The notes beneath the pieces are model-generated. The model saw only the letters and a list, made by a program, of their open reading frames with translations, ran no database searches and had not been told where the DNA came from. A DNA stretch of 64,000 nucleotides from Pyrus communis (Eukaryota; Streptophyta; Magnoliopsida; Rosales; Rosaceae): assembly GCF_963583255.1 (NCBI RefSeq), contig NC_084818.1, positions 6,982,149 through 7,046,148 of the forward strand, read 5' to 3'. The position numbers and the translations under genes are program-made. Numbering within the stretch: position 1 is the first letter of the stretch; the number at the start of each line of letters is the position of its first letter. This document shows positions 47,499-60,775 of this stretch, piece by piece.

Positions 47499-49942
47499 TA
47501 AGGTAATTGTAGATGTTGCTTCGATGAAGTATTCCTTGTTCCTTGGCTTATATTTTTCTCAACGTGGCCACTTCTCTCCAACATGTTGATAACTGAGTAG
47601 TAGTTCTAAAAATTTGCCTTATGTGATTTCTTAATACGCACCACTGATGTTGTATGTGCCTATATGAAGTGAACCATTCTATCCAATGGGTGGCACAAAT
47701 TGAATTGCTTAAATGAGAATACTTTGCATCTCAAGATGCTGTAATTAAGCTGAAATTTTAGAGTGGGTAATTCGTATTGACTTGTGCTTTTCATGACATC
47801 TCTTTTGTTGTGCCGACTTTTGCTGCAAGCATTTTCTTTTAGACCTCTTGCTACTAACGATGATCGGTAAACGGGTAAAATGAACTAGTACAGGTACTCG
47901 GCGGATAAGAGCAGGTTCCGGAGAAACCAAGTAGATAGCCAACAAACATTGTGCCAAGTTAATACCGCACTTCTGCTTGTACAAATGTATAGTATTTCCG
48001 GGGAGTTGGTTATCTGTAGATGTTTTCGGAGGCGAAAACATGATGCTTGGACCCATTTCATTAAAGCTAAGCAAAGCATGAATGTTCGACCACCAAAACC
48101 AAACAGAATTTGGAGTCCTCGCTTTACATATGTATATATGTCGTGGCAACTTCTGTTTCATTATTTTGTGCTCGCTCAAATGTGGGGTTGTGGACCGGCA
48201 TGCCTTGTATTACTTAGGGTTGTGTAAAATGTCATACTTCCTGCAGAATTTAGATTGATGTTGATGCATAGCACTCGTTTGCTGCATCGGCTTAGACATA
48301 TTGGACATGGCTCCCGGGTTCCGAGTAGGCCGGCTTAGAAATCATCGGATTACTCAAGTATCGGACATGGCTTTCAGGGGCGGAGTAGGCTTTGAGCACT
48401 GGAAATTTGATGCAAAGTCTCGGTCCGAAATGCATCTAGGTTTGCTAAAACATGCGTGAGACTCTTATACGACTGTTATCCAGTTCAATCGGAGTTGTCC
48501 TGTTGTCCGGACAGTGTTAGGACCCTGCAATGATTTAACTCATGCCTTGGTTAATTTACCTGCCTCGTAGTGGAATATAGGAATGTGGTGACTCAACACT
48601 TTGGTTACCTAAGTCTTTTTTATACAGTGGATGATGTGGTCACGGTTAAGCCCTTCTGTGTTCTCGTGTTTGTGTGATCACGGTTAAGCCACGTTAATAT
48701 TTTATATTACTATTTATTTTTATCTTATTATCTTTATAAAAAAAAATATATAAAATGTTGACGTGACTTAACTGTGATCACACAAAATAAGAGAGCACGA
48801 GAGGGCGTCGAAAGTGAGAGAACATACAATCCTTGTCCATATACTATTCCGTTGTAACCTCATTGGAGGCATGAAATATGACTTATCCTTCTCTGCATTT
48901 TTCTTCTCTGCAACTTTCTTTTTCCCGAAACTTGTCACCCATCTGCAATTGGGCCCGCCCAACATGTGTTCAACTGGACGCCACGTGGTTTGGTCATCGG
49001 AACCTAAGAATTTTTCCCAAACAGTACCCGAATCCCTCCGCGAAAAGTGTCAAAACCTGAGTGCAAAGTGGAGTGAAGAAGTATATTCATATGTACACTG
49101 TATGCGCATGCAGATACGTCCATGTAAATTTTTTGTTTTGACTTTTGAGGGGACTTTGCTTTTCTCACATAAAATATCTAGCTAAGCCCCTCCATCCCTT
49201 CCTATCTCCTTATTGGTTTGAGCTACCTTATGATTCGGTGAAGGATGGGGTAGCCTATCTATATTTAACTACCAACCTCTTTACCTTTTAATCTTTCCCT
49301 TGTTTTCTTACTTTCCTTACTCTCAAAATAGCAACTTACATAGCACGGATACATTGCTACTGTAGTGTTCCGTATCAATGATACAATGTCGTGTAAAGAA
49401 AAATTTGCACACTTCGTTGTAATACTAATACGGATGTGATGATAACGATGTACTCTCGTTGTAAGAATCATTCTCCTTGTCATTTAGGAGAAAATTTTCA
49501 ACGTGCCAGGAATATATTCCGTGACACCAAGTGTTATAATACAATTCGTTGGAAATTTGAAAAAGAAATTTCCAACCAATTGTATTATGACATTTGATGT
49601 ACTTGACTGTATTCCCGACACTCATGAGAAATTTCTCGTCATTTAGCCACCAGATTTGATTTTTCTTTTTCTTTTTTTTCTAGAAACGATGATGTGTGAC
49701 AAAATTGCTTTGAATGGTTTATTTCACTATTATTCGTTCCCAATTTAACGATCTTAGGTGAGGTACGTGAGAAAATCTGCTAAAGTGTGTTGTATACTAT
49801 TGCATAATTTATTGCACTTAGATATTGTTTTGGACTTATGTGTATCATGCAGTTGTCACTGTACAACCATAATATAAATTGGGGTGTTGTACAAGTATCA
49901 CCCGAATTATTATAAGGTTTGCATTTGCTACTGAAATTAAAA

Positions 49943-49973
<31 letters not shown>

Positions 49974-52110
49974 TATCAAAGACCTATTTTCCTGTTCTTA
50001 TGTCATACTGGGTTTGGATCATGTCTCTCCAACAAGACGATTCCACGTATTAACGTCGAAATAGAATTCAGTGTTTTCACGTCCTATCGTACTGCCTAGT
50101 TTGTCTCTATATGCGATTGATGAACAAGAAAATTAGTACTAATAAGGTAACTTGTTTTGCTTAGTGCTTATGCTAGGGAGGAATTTTGACATTTCAAAGT
50201 TTAATATTAATTCTCTTGTTAAAATTATAGAATATTGTGTAAAAAACATGAGATAACAGATAATTTATAAATAGTCATACTTTTAATAATGTCTCCTTAG
50301 CATTTCTCTTCGGTGACTCGTCTTGAATGGGCATAGCGGACTCCTAGGAGTAGGAGGCAAGCAACTCCAATCGTATATATTATGTGGGTTTCAAATTGAA
50401 ATGTGAAACCCTTGAACATAGAGGATAAATCGAAATAGGAATAAATGACAGAGTTGAGGATTACTTACTAATATTAATGAATAATAAGAGGAGACCCTTG
50501 AGTGCTCTTTTTGTAAAAATTACTGTTTAGCTAAAAATAATTTAGAAATTTGTGGAGCTGATATGTGGAATTTCATCGGCAAGAAACGAGAATGTTCTCA
50601 TTAAATTAGTGAGGCCCACATCTGTTCCATGTGCAGTTCAACCATCAATAAGACTTGAGCTCCTGAGTATGACTTCTCAAAGCTCGTCTGCTCATGCCAA
50701 GGTGTAAGGCAAATGAATTAAAATCAAAATCAATAACTAATTCCTAGCTATCTCTAATCAAGGATTATCAAAGAAAATCCTTAGTATATTATTAGTTAAT
50801 TTAATAATATCTATAAGGATTATCCTCAGTACTATTATGGTACAAATACAAACTCTATCCATCAGATGACACAACCTGACCAACTGGAGGTAGACACATG
50901 CCATGAAAAACCCTACACATCTAGTCGGCCATGCTATAAATTACTATGCATAACTCAACCCTGAATCTCACTCTAGAAAAACCTGACTTAGGTATCGAAA
51001 GTTCATTGATCAATCAACCTCCCCTCTCAGGGATTGTGTTTCTTAACCTTAATCAAAGGTGTTTAATTTGTTTTGTAAGACTAAAAAGACAATGATTTTT
51101 TGCTACCACAATCATAGTTTAATAAGAAAGTCAAAACAACTCATAAAAAACACACCCAATAAAAAAAACACACTTTATGAATCGGTTGTGTTTACGTCTC
51201 ACCGTAATTTGCACTTCCAAATTGTAAATCTCTTCGGACTTAAGAAACTCCCTAAAAAGGTTTTGACACCAAAACAAAGGACTTGTGAGTCCCAAAGCAG
51301 ATGCTCCATTTGGAAAAGAAATCTAAACTTGGAAGTTATAACTACATAACCCACATCCGAATCAATGACCCAAATCATTAAACTTGTACCAGAAAGTGTA
51401 AAACGACTAAGCAACAGGGAAGATATGAAAACTGGAAATTGAATTGTAACACTACACAAGAAAGCTGACTGTAAACAGTAACCTTCCGCTTCCTGCCAAC
51501 CATGTACACCTCATAAATTGGAACCCCATCGCTTAATGACCAAGTTTGCGACAAATATTTCGGTGTATCCAGAACACTACTACGCTGTATTATTAAATCA
51601 GAAAAATAAAGCGTATCAATTATATCGTCGTGTACTGTATACATAGACAAACTTGTCAAAGTTGTACGACTCGATAGCTTAACCCGGTAAACCATAAAAT
51701 GGGCACCTAAATCAGTGACCCTTGAGCCATCCACGAATTATAGATTATGGACTAAATACATACAATTACATTACTGCTTACGCATAATTTGATCAACACC
51801 CAACCTAATTTCAACATGGATCCCCAAAACTTGTTAACCCTGCCATAATTCCACGTGTCACCAGCCCATATCACCCACGTGTCCTCCCATATCTTGCTCA
51901 AGAAGCAGAATTAGAGAGAAAGGGAAGACGTATGGAGATGAGATTAGGCGTTGTAGGTCACCTCTCTCTCACCTCCCCCTTCAAACCTGCAGAAAATTAA
52001 ATTAAAATTAAATTCGAAATTAAAACATAAATAAATAAAATAACAGAGAAAAGTAAGTAAACCCTACACCCACACCATCAAAACCTCACCCAGTTTTACG
52101 TTTGTTGTCT
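47499..52110. other. intergenic region with MITEs
   Basis: 3'UTR of PRP3 to about 47750. A MITE-like palindrome lies at 48651-48805, with arms containing GTGTGATCACGGTTAAGCC and the inverted GACTTAACTGTGATCACAC. A foldback element lies at 49464-49646, with inner arms TTCGTTGGAAATTT and AAATTTCCAACCAATTG. A TA microsatellite is at 49950-49974. 50700-51060 is AT-rich with a possible LTR remnant. No gene was found. Confidence 0.5.
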
Positions 52111-52113
52111 TTC

Positions 52114-52121
52114 TATATATA
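52114..52121 (+). promoter_or_regulatory. TATA box of the ABCG gene
   Basis: TATATATA about 270 bp before the ATG. The leader between them is rich in GAGA repeats (52170-52220), a common plant 5'UTR type. Confidence 0.6.
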
Positions 52122-52390
52122 GAAAAGCACTTCTCCGTAACTCCATAGAGCAGAAGCTTAACTCTCACTTCTAGAGAGAGAGAGGAACAGAGAGAGGTGC
52201 ATTTTTAGAGAGAGAAACAGAAACTACTGTCGAGTTGAAGAAGCAAAACGACACCGCTCTGATTTGACGCATTTTTCTGAGAAATTAATCCCATTCGAAA
52301 CACGCCGTTAACCGCTCTCTCCTCACTTGCAGATCACATACTCCACGACTATAAATATAAGGAGACTTGGAGAGTAAGGAACCAATACGA

Positions 52391-54646
52391 ATGTTGGCTC
52401 GCGTGGCGGACAACCAGATATCGCCGTTTTTCACTTCCATGGAGCTAAACGACTTCCCACGCCCCGCCCACGGCGCGTCGCCCTCGCTCGGCCAGCTACT
52501 GAAACAAGTTGGTGATGTACGCAAGGAGGTCACAGGTGACGGCGGCGAGACTCCGGCGCACCATGAACTCGACATCTCCGACGCCAGCCTTGAGCCTCGC
52601 TCCTTGCCGTTCGTTCTCTCATTCAACAACCTCACTTACAGTGTCAAGATCCGCCGCAAGTTCAGCTTGTCGGGGATGTTATCCGGCTGCAATAGCCGCC
52701 TCAGCGCAGCCACGGCTTCCGATCCCGTATGCGGCGGAGATAATCTTTTCACGAGGACGAAGACGCTGCTCAACGACATCACGGGAGAAGCGCGCGAGGG
52801 AGAGATTCTCGCGGTTCTCGGCGCGAGCGGGTCGGGTAAATCCACTTTGATCGACGCCTTAGCGAATCGGATCGCGAAAGGAAGCTTGAAAGGCACCGTC
52901 AGCTTAAACGGCGAGGTTCTTGAATCGCGGCTCCTGAAGGTGATATCCGCTTACGTCATGCAGGACGACCTCCTCTTCCCGATGCTCACAGTCGAAGAGA
53001 CGCTCATGTTCGCCGCCGAGTTCCGCCTCCCGCGCGCGCTCTCGAAATCCAAGAAGAAGTCCCGCGTCCAGGCGTTGATCGACCAGCTCGGCCTCCGCAA
53101 CGCGGCGAAGACGATCATCGGAGACGAAGGCCACCGCGGAGTCTCCGGCGGAGAGCGCCGCCGCGTTTCGATCGGAATCGACATCATCCACGACCCGATC
53201 ATCCTCTTCCTCGACGAGCCGACCTCCGGCCTCGACTCCACGAGCGCATTCATGGTGGTGAAAGTCCTCCAGCGAATCGCTCAGAGCGGGAGCATTGTGG
53301 TGATGTCAGTGCACCAGCCTAGTTATCGGATCCTCGGCCTCCTGGACCGGTTGCTCTTCCTGACCCGGGGCCAAACCGTTTACAGCGGGTCCCCCACCAA
53401 CTTACCTTCCTACTTCGCTGAGTTTGGGCACCCCATACCCGAGTCCGAGAACCGGACCGAGTTTGCGCTCGACATAATCCGAGAACTTGAAGGCTCGCCC
53501 GGCGGGACCAAAAGCTTGGTGGAGTTCAACAGAACCTGGCAGAACAAGAAACACTCGAACCCCAACGACGCGTCGTACAGAGGAGCATCCGACGCACGAC
53601 ACGTCGTTCCCCTCCAGGAGGCGATAAGCGCGAGCATTTCTCGCGGGAAATTGGTATCCGGAGCCACCAACAACAACCCGAGCCCGAACTCGATGGTCCC
53701 CACATTCGCGAACCCAATCTGGGTAGAGATGGCGGTGCTCGCCAACCGCTCGATGAAAAACGCTAGAAGAATGCCAGAGCTCTTCGGCATCCGCCTCGGC
53801 GCCGTCATGGTCACCGGATTCATCCTTGCCACCATGTTCTGGAAGCTCGATAACACCCCCAAAGGCGTCCAGGAGCGCCTCGGATTCATCGCATTTGCCA
53901 TGTCCACCACCTTCTACACCTGCGCCGACGCTCTCCCCGTCTTCCTCCAGGAACGCTACATCTTCATGCGCGAAACCGCCTACAACGCCTACCGCCGATC
54001 CTCCTACGTCCTCTCGCATTCTCTGGTGGCGCTTCCATCGTTGATTTTTCTCTCGACGGCGTTCTCAGCGACGACGTTTTGGGCGGTGGGGCTCGACGGC
54101 GGACTGTCCGGCTTCTTATTCTACTTTCTGATAATATTCGCGTCGTTTTGGGCGGGAAGCTCCTTCGTCACGTTTCTCTCCGGGGTGGTCCCGCACGTGA
54201 TGCTCGGGTACACGATCGTAGTCGCAATACTGGCCTACTTCCTCCTCTTCAGCGGCTTCTTCATCACGCGCGATAGAATCCCGGCCTACTGGATTTGGTT
54301 CCACTACTTGTCTTTAGTGAAGTATCCCTACGAGGGGGTGATGCAGAACGAGTTCCAGGACCCCACAAAGTGTTTCGTTCGCGGGGTCCAGATCTTCGAC
54401 AACACCCCGCTGGGGACGGTGCCGGCGGCGATGAAGCTGAAGCTGCTGAAGAGCATGAGCCAGACGCTGGGGATGCGCATCACGACTTCCACGTGTCTGA
54501 CGACGGGGGCTGATATTTTGGAGCAGCAGGGGGTGACGGATTTGAGCAAGTGGAACTGCCTCTGGATCACGGTGGCTTGGGGGTTTCTGTTTAGGATTCT
54601 GTTTTACTTCGCCTTGTTGCTTGGGAGCAAGAACAAGAGGCGGTGA
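52391..54646 (+). CDS. ABC transporter G family (half-size, ABCG6/16/20-like)
   Basis: Intronless frame of 751 residues; ATG at 52391 chosen because [20 protein letters not shown] matches the conserved start of the clade, while the longer frame begins at a non-ATG codon. Reverse-topology half transporter: nucleotide-binding domain first, then six membrane spans. Walker [10 protein letters not shown] at 144-152, Q-loop Gln191, signature VSGGERRR at 251-258, Walker B ILFLDEP near 271-277, H-loop in VHQPSYR. The membrane part (about 480-751) includes the hydrophobic [20 protein letters not shown] and related spans, ending LGSKNKRR. The clade (ABCG1, 2, 6, 16, 20 in Arabidopsis) dimerises and exports lipid precursors of suberin and pollen wall at the plasma membrane. 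Which member is not decidable here. High GC compared with its flanks. Confidence 0.93.
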   Translation: MLARVADNQISPFFTSMELNDFPRPAHGASPSLGQLLKQVGDVRKEVTGDGGETPAHHELDISDASLEPRSLPFVLSFNNLTYSVKIRRKFSLSGMLSGCNSRLSAATASDPVCGGDNLFTRTKTLLNDITGEAREGEILAVLGASGSGKSTLIDALANRIAKGSLKGTVSLNGEVLESRLLKVISAYVMQDDLLFPMLTVEETLMFAAEFRLPRALSKSKKKSRVQALIDQLGLRNAAKTIIGDEGHRGVSGGERRRVSIGIDIIHDPIILFLDEPTSGLDSTSAFMVVKVLQRIAQSGSIVVMSVHQPSYRILGLLDRLLFLTRGQTVYSGSPTNLPSYFAEFGHPIPESENRTEFALDIIRELEGSPGGTKSLVEFNRTWQNKKHSNPNDASYRGASDARHVVPLQEAISASISRGKLVSGATNNNPSPNSMVPTFANPIWVEMAVLANRSMKNARRMPELFGIRLGAVMVTGFILATMFWKLDNTPKGVQERLGFIAFAMSTTFYTCADALPVFLQERYIFMRETAYNAYRRSSYVLSHSLVALPSLIFLSTAFSATTFWAVGLDGGLSGFLFYFLIIFASFWAGSSFVTFLSGVVPHVMLGYTIVVAILAYFLLFSGFFITRDRIPAYWIWFHYLSLVKYPYEGVMQNEFQDPTKCFVRGVQIFDNTPLGTVPAAMKLKLLKSMSQTLGMRITTSTCLTTGADILEQQGVTDLSKWNCLWITVAWGFLFRILFYFALLLGSKNKRR

Positions 54647-56887
54647 AGAAAAAAAAAAAAAAAGGAAAAATAAGCTCCGGCTGGTTATTTGGCGGGAGCG
54701 AGGTCGTTGGTCTGTGTGAAACTGTGAAATTCCTGTGTCAAATTTTAATTGTATTTTTACCTTTTTTATTTAGGGTTTCCAATATTATTTCGGAAATCTG
54801 AATTACGTTGGCCAGGTTGATTTTGTTGGTGTTGCATGCAAATTGTACACTGTTAAAATATAGGGCATATACTAATCGCGAGAAGTATAATAATCTTTCA
54901 TTCAGATCAACCTCTTCTACCAGTTTTTCAATTTTGTATGCAAAAAGTTTCTGAAGTGTAATGTGTTGAATGTCAATCCAAGGCAAAATGCATGTCACAT
55001 GTACTGAACTATAAGCAATTTAGCATGTTATAGTTTCAGCATGTCCTGTTAATTATCAGGCCAGCTCTAAGGGTATGAGGGAGCATTTGTTGGCCTCGTT
55101 ACTAAGTATTAATGTAGTCTCATGTTTGTCACCATGCGAAACTATAGCTTTAATGTGATTAGGGTTTACTCGCATCAATGAAGGCCTCGTTAGACTGTCT
55201 TAGCAAGATCCCCCAAAAACTATATGGGACTGACTAAGACCTGCGCTTCATCCTCTCTCGCCTTCGTCTGCTTTGCTATCTTGGGCTCATCGATCTCAAT
55301 TTTCGACAGCAAAGGGTTCGGGCGCGACTTCAGCTTAATTTTTAAAGCTAATCCAGTCTAAAATTTTCTTGTGCAACAAACGCACCCTGAAGGGCATCAA
55401 ATTCAATCTCTTTTTTTATGTTTACAAAAATTAACATAAAAAGAATATGTAAATACGGCGTCAAATTTAATCTCCCTTCCATAATGTTTACAAAAATTGA
55501 CATAAAAAGTTACCAACATAAGTCTCTCTTTTTTTGGTCGGTTACCAACATAAGTCTAACCAGGATCCATTTGTACAAAATCAAGTTGACCGTTAATTAC
55601 CTTATGACTAGCTCCCAGTCAACTGTTGTTCTGTGTCACAATCTATAAATTTTATTTTTCAAACAAGACTTAGAAAAGCTGGGAGTAAAATGAGATTTTG
55701 AGTGCCTCGGTTTAAACTTCAACACAAACCCCAGAATCTGAGATTTGGTCTTGTTGGTTGTTAATGTTATAATCTAAAGAATAAACGCGTCGTCTATTCA
55801 TATTATGCCACATGAATCCATTTTAATATCACAAAATTTTGTATATAATAATGGTTTTGGATAATTGATTTTGTTTTGGAGTGAAAAAGGGGCATATATG
55901 CTTCATTCATGCATGTTTAAGGATTCAAAGTCTAAAACATCAAATATGCATGCATATGTAAGAACAAACCCACATTAACCAAAAACAAGAACAAAACTAC
56001 AAACCACAAAAAAATAAAGCAACTTTGCCCGACTTTGTTCACCAATCCTACATCTAAACTTAATCCCCGAGGACAAGATTGCCAAATAATTTTTGGAGGG
56101 GACCAAAATCAAATAGGATGTATAATTTACGGGTTAATCGGTTCACCCACACTCCATCGACCACATTATATATTCTCCCTTTACAGTTTAAAGCTATATA
56201 TTCACACGCTAGCTTCACCCTAATTAATTTGTTTAAGGTATAATATTTTGGCTCTAAATTAACTTTAATTTTATTTTATTTATAAGATTTGACTCCATAT
56301 ATATGTATAGGAGTTAAAGTTGTAGGAGGTAAGGTAAATTAATATAAACTCTAATTATTATTATTTTTTCCAAGTTGTATGCGGCTGGTGAGAGATTGAT
56401 ATGCATGCGCCCACATAAAGAAAATAACTGTGGTTGTTCCATATGGGAGATATTTTTCAGTGTGGCATGGGGCGGTATATCACTTGTTGTTATATAATTG
56501 TAAAGAAATATTTTTTTTCTTCAAGCATCCCTCTAAATGTATAAAAACATGTGACGTACTGCTTTGTGTTTTGAACATACTGAAAAATCTCTCTTCATAT
56601 GGATATGAGCCTGTGGCTGATTAATTTCACTGCAAACTAATTAATTACATATATAAATTGGAAGACTACTCCATTCAATGACCGATATTTGATTGTTGGC
56701 GAGATTAATTTGTGTAAAATTCTTTTCAAGATATTTGGAGCTGAGGTCGGCCATGGAAAAGGAGAAGGAGAGATTCTACCGGGTAACGAGTCGCTTGTGA
56801 TCCATACATAATCTGATCACCTATCTCTCTCATGGTCATGTGACCAAAATCAATTCAACAATGACAGATTCCTGAGTGTGTAACCAA
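54647..56887. other. intergenic region with a local direct repeat
   Basis: ABCG 3'UTR begins with a poly-A rich tract. At 55398-55510 two related units share CAAATT(C/T)AATCTC and ATGTTTACAAAAATT(A/G)ACATAAAAAG. No gene or RNA was recognised. Confidence 0.4.
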
Positions 56888-57184
56888 GGCCTCGTTTGGT
56901 CTCTATTATTGGATTGAAATAACTAATCCTATAAATTCAAGGTATATTGAAGATAGAAGTTGACGATTTTTTATTTTGAGGTTATTGGACGGGAATTAGA
57001 CATGAAGGAAACTTATCCCTTTCATTAATCATACTAATTTAGGGAGAGTGAAATATTGATATGTTTTCTTAACGGGTAATCATCTTCTACGTACATCTAA
57101 CTCAAAATAATACTTCTTCCTTCAACGTAACTTCAAAATAATGGCTTATCAATTATAATCCGACCCTCTATACTAAACGAGTCC
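56888..57184. mobile_element. MITE-like element with inverted ends
   Basis: The left end GGCCTCGTTTGGTCTCTAT is matched by the inverted right end ATACTAAACGAGTCC. About 297 bp, no coding capacity. A flanking duplication could not be defined. Confidence 0.6.
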
Positions 57185-57469
57185 GAATCATTTAAGTTGC
57201 GACTGGCAATTGTTTGCTAGATTGTCTAGTAAATTCATTAAATTTGGGTTGCTCGCCGCTGGCCGGTACTTAATTAATTGTGCGAGCTAGTTTGACACAT
57301 GAACTTCATGAGAGTGATACCAGCTGGGCTGATAGCTATATAGTGCACTTGCCTTCGGCATGGCCGGTAGTATACTAGTATTGTCATGTTCATCTCTTTA
57401 ATTGTAGGGTTTAGTTTGGTATTAGCACCATTGCTGTTCAACAAAAACGGAAATTCCATTCAACAAGAT

Positions 57470-57560
57470 AGTCTTCGGAAGTGGCTTGTAACTCAGTTGG
57501 TTAAAAATATTTGTTCTTGCACTTGATGTTCCATATTCTAATCACGCTTTTATAGTTTAA
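57470..57560 (+). repeat. SINE-like remnant
   Basis: GTGGCTTGTAACTCAGTTGG is reminiscent of the A-box region of plant Au-type SINEs, but the B-box is poorly conserved. Confidence 0.35.
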
Positions 57561-57806
57561 TATAAATTACCTTATCATTGGAGTAAGCGACATGATGAGC
57601 TTGAGGAATCCAAATTTTCTGCACCCAAATACCTTTGTGACCCCTATGTGGCTCCTCTAAATATGCAATGTGTGTCCACCCATTTTTAATCTTAACTCTG
57701 TTGAAGTTGCTATTTATGAAAATCAAACTTAAGACTTCTTGATCATTGAACTTGTTATTTATGAAGTCGAACTTAAGATTATAATACTAGTGGTGTGCAT
57801 GTTAAG

Positions 57807-58827
57807 TTTCATTAAGGCTTTTTAGCCAAAATGGTCCTTGAGATTTGCATAACTCCTTAATTTGGTCCCTGAGATTTCAAATCAATAGAAGTGGTCCCTA
57901 AGATTGTCCACCATCCATCATTTTGGTCCTTCTGTTAAAAACTCCGTTAAGTGTCCCGGAGCTCTTGGCCGGAAGTTTGGGCAATTTCCAAAGCTTCGTA
58001 ACTCAATCGTTTCTTAACCAAATTCGACCCATAATATATCAAAATGAAGATAGTAAAGTGTAGAATAAGATTATACCTATTTGGAAGCCCAATGGTTTCC
58101 GGAGATGGTCGAAAAATAGCCTCAAAGTTGACTGGTCTGAGGAAAAACTGGAAAACTAGTCGGAAACTGGGCAAAATTTAAACGTTCATAACTTCTTCAA
58201 TACTCAACGAAATCAAGTGATTCAAAAATGAAAATCATATTTCTTGACGAGATGAAGAGAATGGTGCCTTTTTCAGCTGCTAACTCGTTGTGGTTTGGCT
58301 GGAAAATGGCTCGAAAGGGGCTAACTTGAGACCAAGACAGCCACTTTCGAGCCGTTTCCCGGCCAAACCACGGCGAGTTAGCCACTGAAAAAAAAGTACC
58401 ATTCTCTTCGTCTCATCGAGAATTATGATTTTTGTTTTTGAATCACTTGATTTCGTTGAAAATTGAAGAAGTTATGAACGTTTAAAGTTTGCTCAGTTTC
58501 CGGCGAGTTTTCCAGTTTTTCCTCAGACCAGTCAACTTTGAGGCTATTTTCCAACCATCTCTGGCAACCATTGGGCTTCCAAATAGGTATAATATTATTC
58601 TACACTTTCCTATCTTCATTTTGATATATTATGGGTTGAATTTGGTTAAGAAACGATTGAGTTACGAAGCTTTGAAAATTGCCCAAACTTCCGTCCAAGA
58701 TCTCCGGGACACTTAACAGAGTTTTTAACGGAATGACCAAAAGGATGGATGGTGGACAATCTCAGAGACCAAAATGAGGAGTTATGCAAATCTTAGGGAC
58801 CATTTTGGCTAAAAAACCTTTCATTAA
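57807..58827. mobile_element. foldback MULE-like element, near-complete palindrome
   Basis: The 9-bp direct repeat TTTCATTAA (57807-57815 and 58819-58827) flanks 1003 bp. The ends are GGCTTTTTAGCCAAAATGG and its inverted counterpart. The inverted arms run almost to the centre near 58315, so nearly the whole element is self-complementary. Each arm contains the same short frame pointing outward from the axis (57947-58174 minus, 58489-58716 plus; both contain FFLRPVNFEAIF). No recognisable transposase. Confidence 0.85.
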
Positions 58828-58918
58828 TAACGTACTTAAGTTTTTGTTTCTCTGTCCCTCTCCATTCCCTTTTCCTCTCCATTCCCTTATGAATGATAAC
58901 TATATATGGATTATACGA

Positions 58919-59091
58919 GAAGTAATGCTACAAAAATTAAATTTGTAGATAGAATTTTGTAACTAAATGATATGAAAGTTGATGATTGAATGATTACTTA
59001 AGCATTAATAAGCATACTCATTTTTATTGATGACACATTATTTAATTCACAAATTTTATCTACCAATTTAATTTTCTTAACATTATTCTCT
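58919..59091. mobile_element. short MITE, member of a family also seen at 29.5 and 42.7 kb
   Basis: AAGTAATGCTAC at the left and an inverted ACATTATTCTC at the right. The shared inner core is GATTACTTAAGCATTAATAAGC and TGACACATTATTT. No TSD was resolved. Confidence 0.6.
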
Positions 59092-59690
59092 TACGGGACT
59101 TCAAGCTGTGTGAAATATTGAAAACTTTATGATTAGGACTGCTCAGAGAAGAGAATTAATGACATCCGACTAAATTAATCTATTCAAAAAAGCAAAGCAC
59201 GTGTTGATGTTGTCCTGTCAAAATCTGTAGTCAGTTTCTTCCTTGCGACAAAATAATAATAAATTACTCTTTTCTATTCTATTTTATACAAGTTTTTTTT
59301 TAAGAAAAAATTTCTAAACTGTTACAATGATTTAAGAGATGTCGAAATTTCAAACAAGAGATGTATGGGTAGAAACTATTACAAGTTGAAGATGTATTTT
59401 GTTCATTACTACAATTCTAATATGAATATGTTTTTACTCGTAGTCCATTTACAAACGCACACAGAGGCTTCACATGTCCACTACATATATAACACGAGAG
59501 AAGATATGTCTTACCAATATAGATATATCGTCTTCAAAATATCATGGAATAAGTGTTATATACACAAAATGATTGAGCTCAAGTGATGAAATGTATATAC
59601 ACACACCAATAATAATCGTTACGACAATTATGTGAACTTAATACTTGTTTGTTTTCGACCCAAGATGCTTACTTGTTAAGGGAAGATGAA

Positions 59691-60037
59691 GGCCTGGTTT
59701 GGTACTGAGGTGATTCTGAAAAAAGCTGGTATCAAAAAAAGCTAGGAGCTGTTTTTGTGTTTGGTAAACATTCAGCTTCAGCTTTTTTTCATAGTTTTGG
59801 GTGAAAAAAAAACCAAAAACAAGAAGCTGCAAAACCCATCTTTGAAAAACTGGTTTTTTTTCACATCTATTTTACATAAAAGTTTACCAAACACTATAAT
59901 ACTGCTTTTTTTTTTTTTCAAAAGCACTTTTACAAAAAAGTTTTCCAAACACTCTGCTGCTTTATTTCACAGCTGCTTATTCTCACAGTACAGCAGAAGC
60001 AGCTTTTTTTCAAAGCACAGCAATACCAAACCAGCCC
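59691..60037. mobile_element. hAT-like MITE
   Basis: The left end GGCCTGGTTTGGTACTG pairs with the inverted right end AATACCAAACCAGCCC; 347 bp. The interior is rich in A/T with repeated AGCTTTTTTTCA and AAAAGCACTTTT words. No coding capacity. Confidence 0.7.
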
Positions 60038-60374
60038 GAAATTTGCTCACTTACACTTTTAGGGGTTTTCTGTTTCACCATGCACCTATTTTTGAACAAT
60101 TAAATTGAAATTGTCAAAATTTCGTAATTAATTTTTACAAATTTAGCAGTTCGATACACCGATGCATCATACAATTTTTACGATATAAGCCTTAGATTGT
60201 CAGGTACATATTGGAATTCATGTGTTTGCTTTGACTTCAATATCCATGCATTTGTTTCCACTTTGCACGTTAATTATCACGTGGTCATGTGCATGAAAGA
60301 ATTGCCTACCCATTGCGTGATGAGGAATATGTGCTCGGTTGGGTTCCGCACAATTACCATTCAAACAAGAAAGA

Positions 60375-60530
60375 GAGGGGCGATTTAGTAGTACATGTAA
60401 GTGAGAGGTTTTAAATTTGATTTTCGTCAAAAACGAATTTAAACCACATTATTGCTAACTTATTGTGAAACTTAGCCCACTTCTTCACTCTTTTAGGGTT
60501 AATAATATCGTTTGTTCAAAAAAATAATAA
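60375..60530 (+). repeat. SINE-like repeat
   Basis: Starts near AAGTGAGAGGTTTTAAATTTG with a decayed B-box, continues CACATTATTGCTAAC and CTTAGCCCAC, and ends AATATCGTTTGTTCAAAAAA. The same tail occurs near 40725. It belongs to a dispersed repeat common in rosaceous genomes, from memory. Confidence 0.6.
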
Positions 60531-60775
60531 TGATAAAGAGAGTGAGATGGTGACGAACAATGTTACTTAGCTAGCTAGGACTTGGCTTGAAAGAACTCTA
60601 TGGTCTCAACCCAACTAAAAAAATCTCAAGGCTAAGACCATTGAGACTATTTGACATCGCATTTTGTCATCAAATTGTAAATATGAATGATTGATATTGT
60701 TGTTTAAATGTGAATTGATTATGTGGTACAGATTTCCCGATCTAACAATATAATTATTATTTTTACAAAAATAAA

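Noticed and set aside
49879..50064. CRISPR-like or regularly spaced repeats in the TA-rich tract near 49950
   Set aside because: It is a simple TA microsatellite; no spacer-repeat structure occurs anywhere in the window, as expected for plant DNA.
52367..52390. Extension of the ABCG protein eight codons upstream of the ATG
   Set aside because: The upstream frame opens at a non-ATG codon; the first ATG at 52391 matches the family N-terminus.
54079..54304. Arg-rich frames on both strands across the ABCG gene
   Set aside because: They are shadows in the GC-rich coding region of the transporter.
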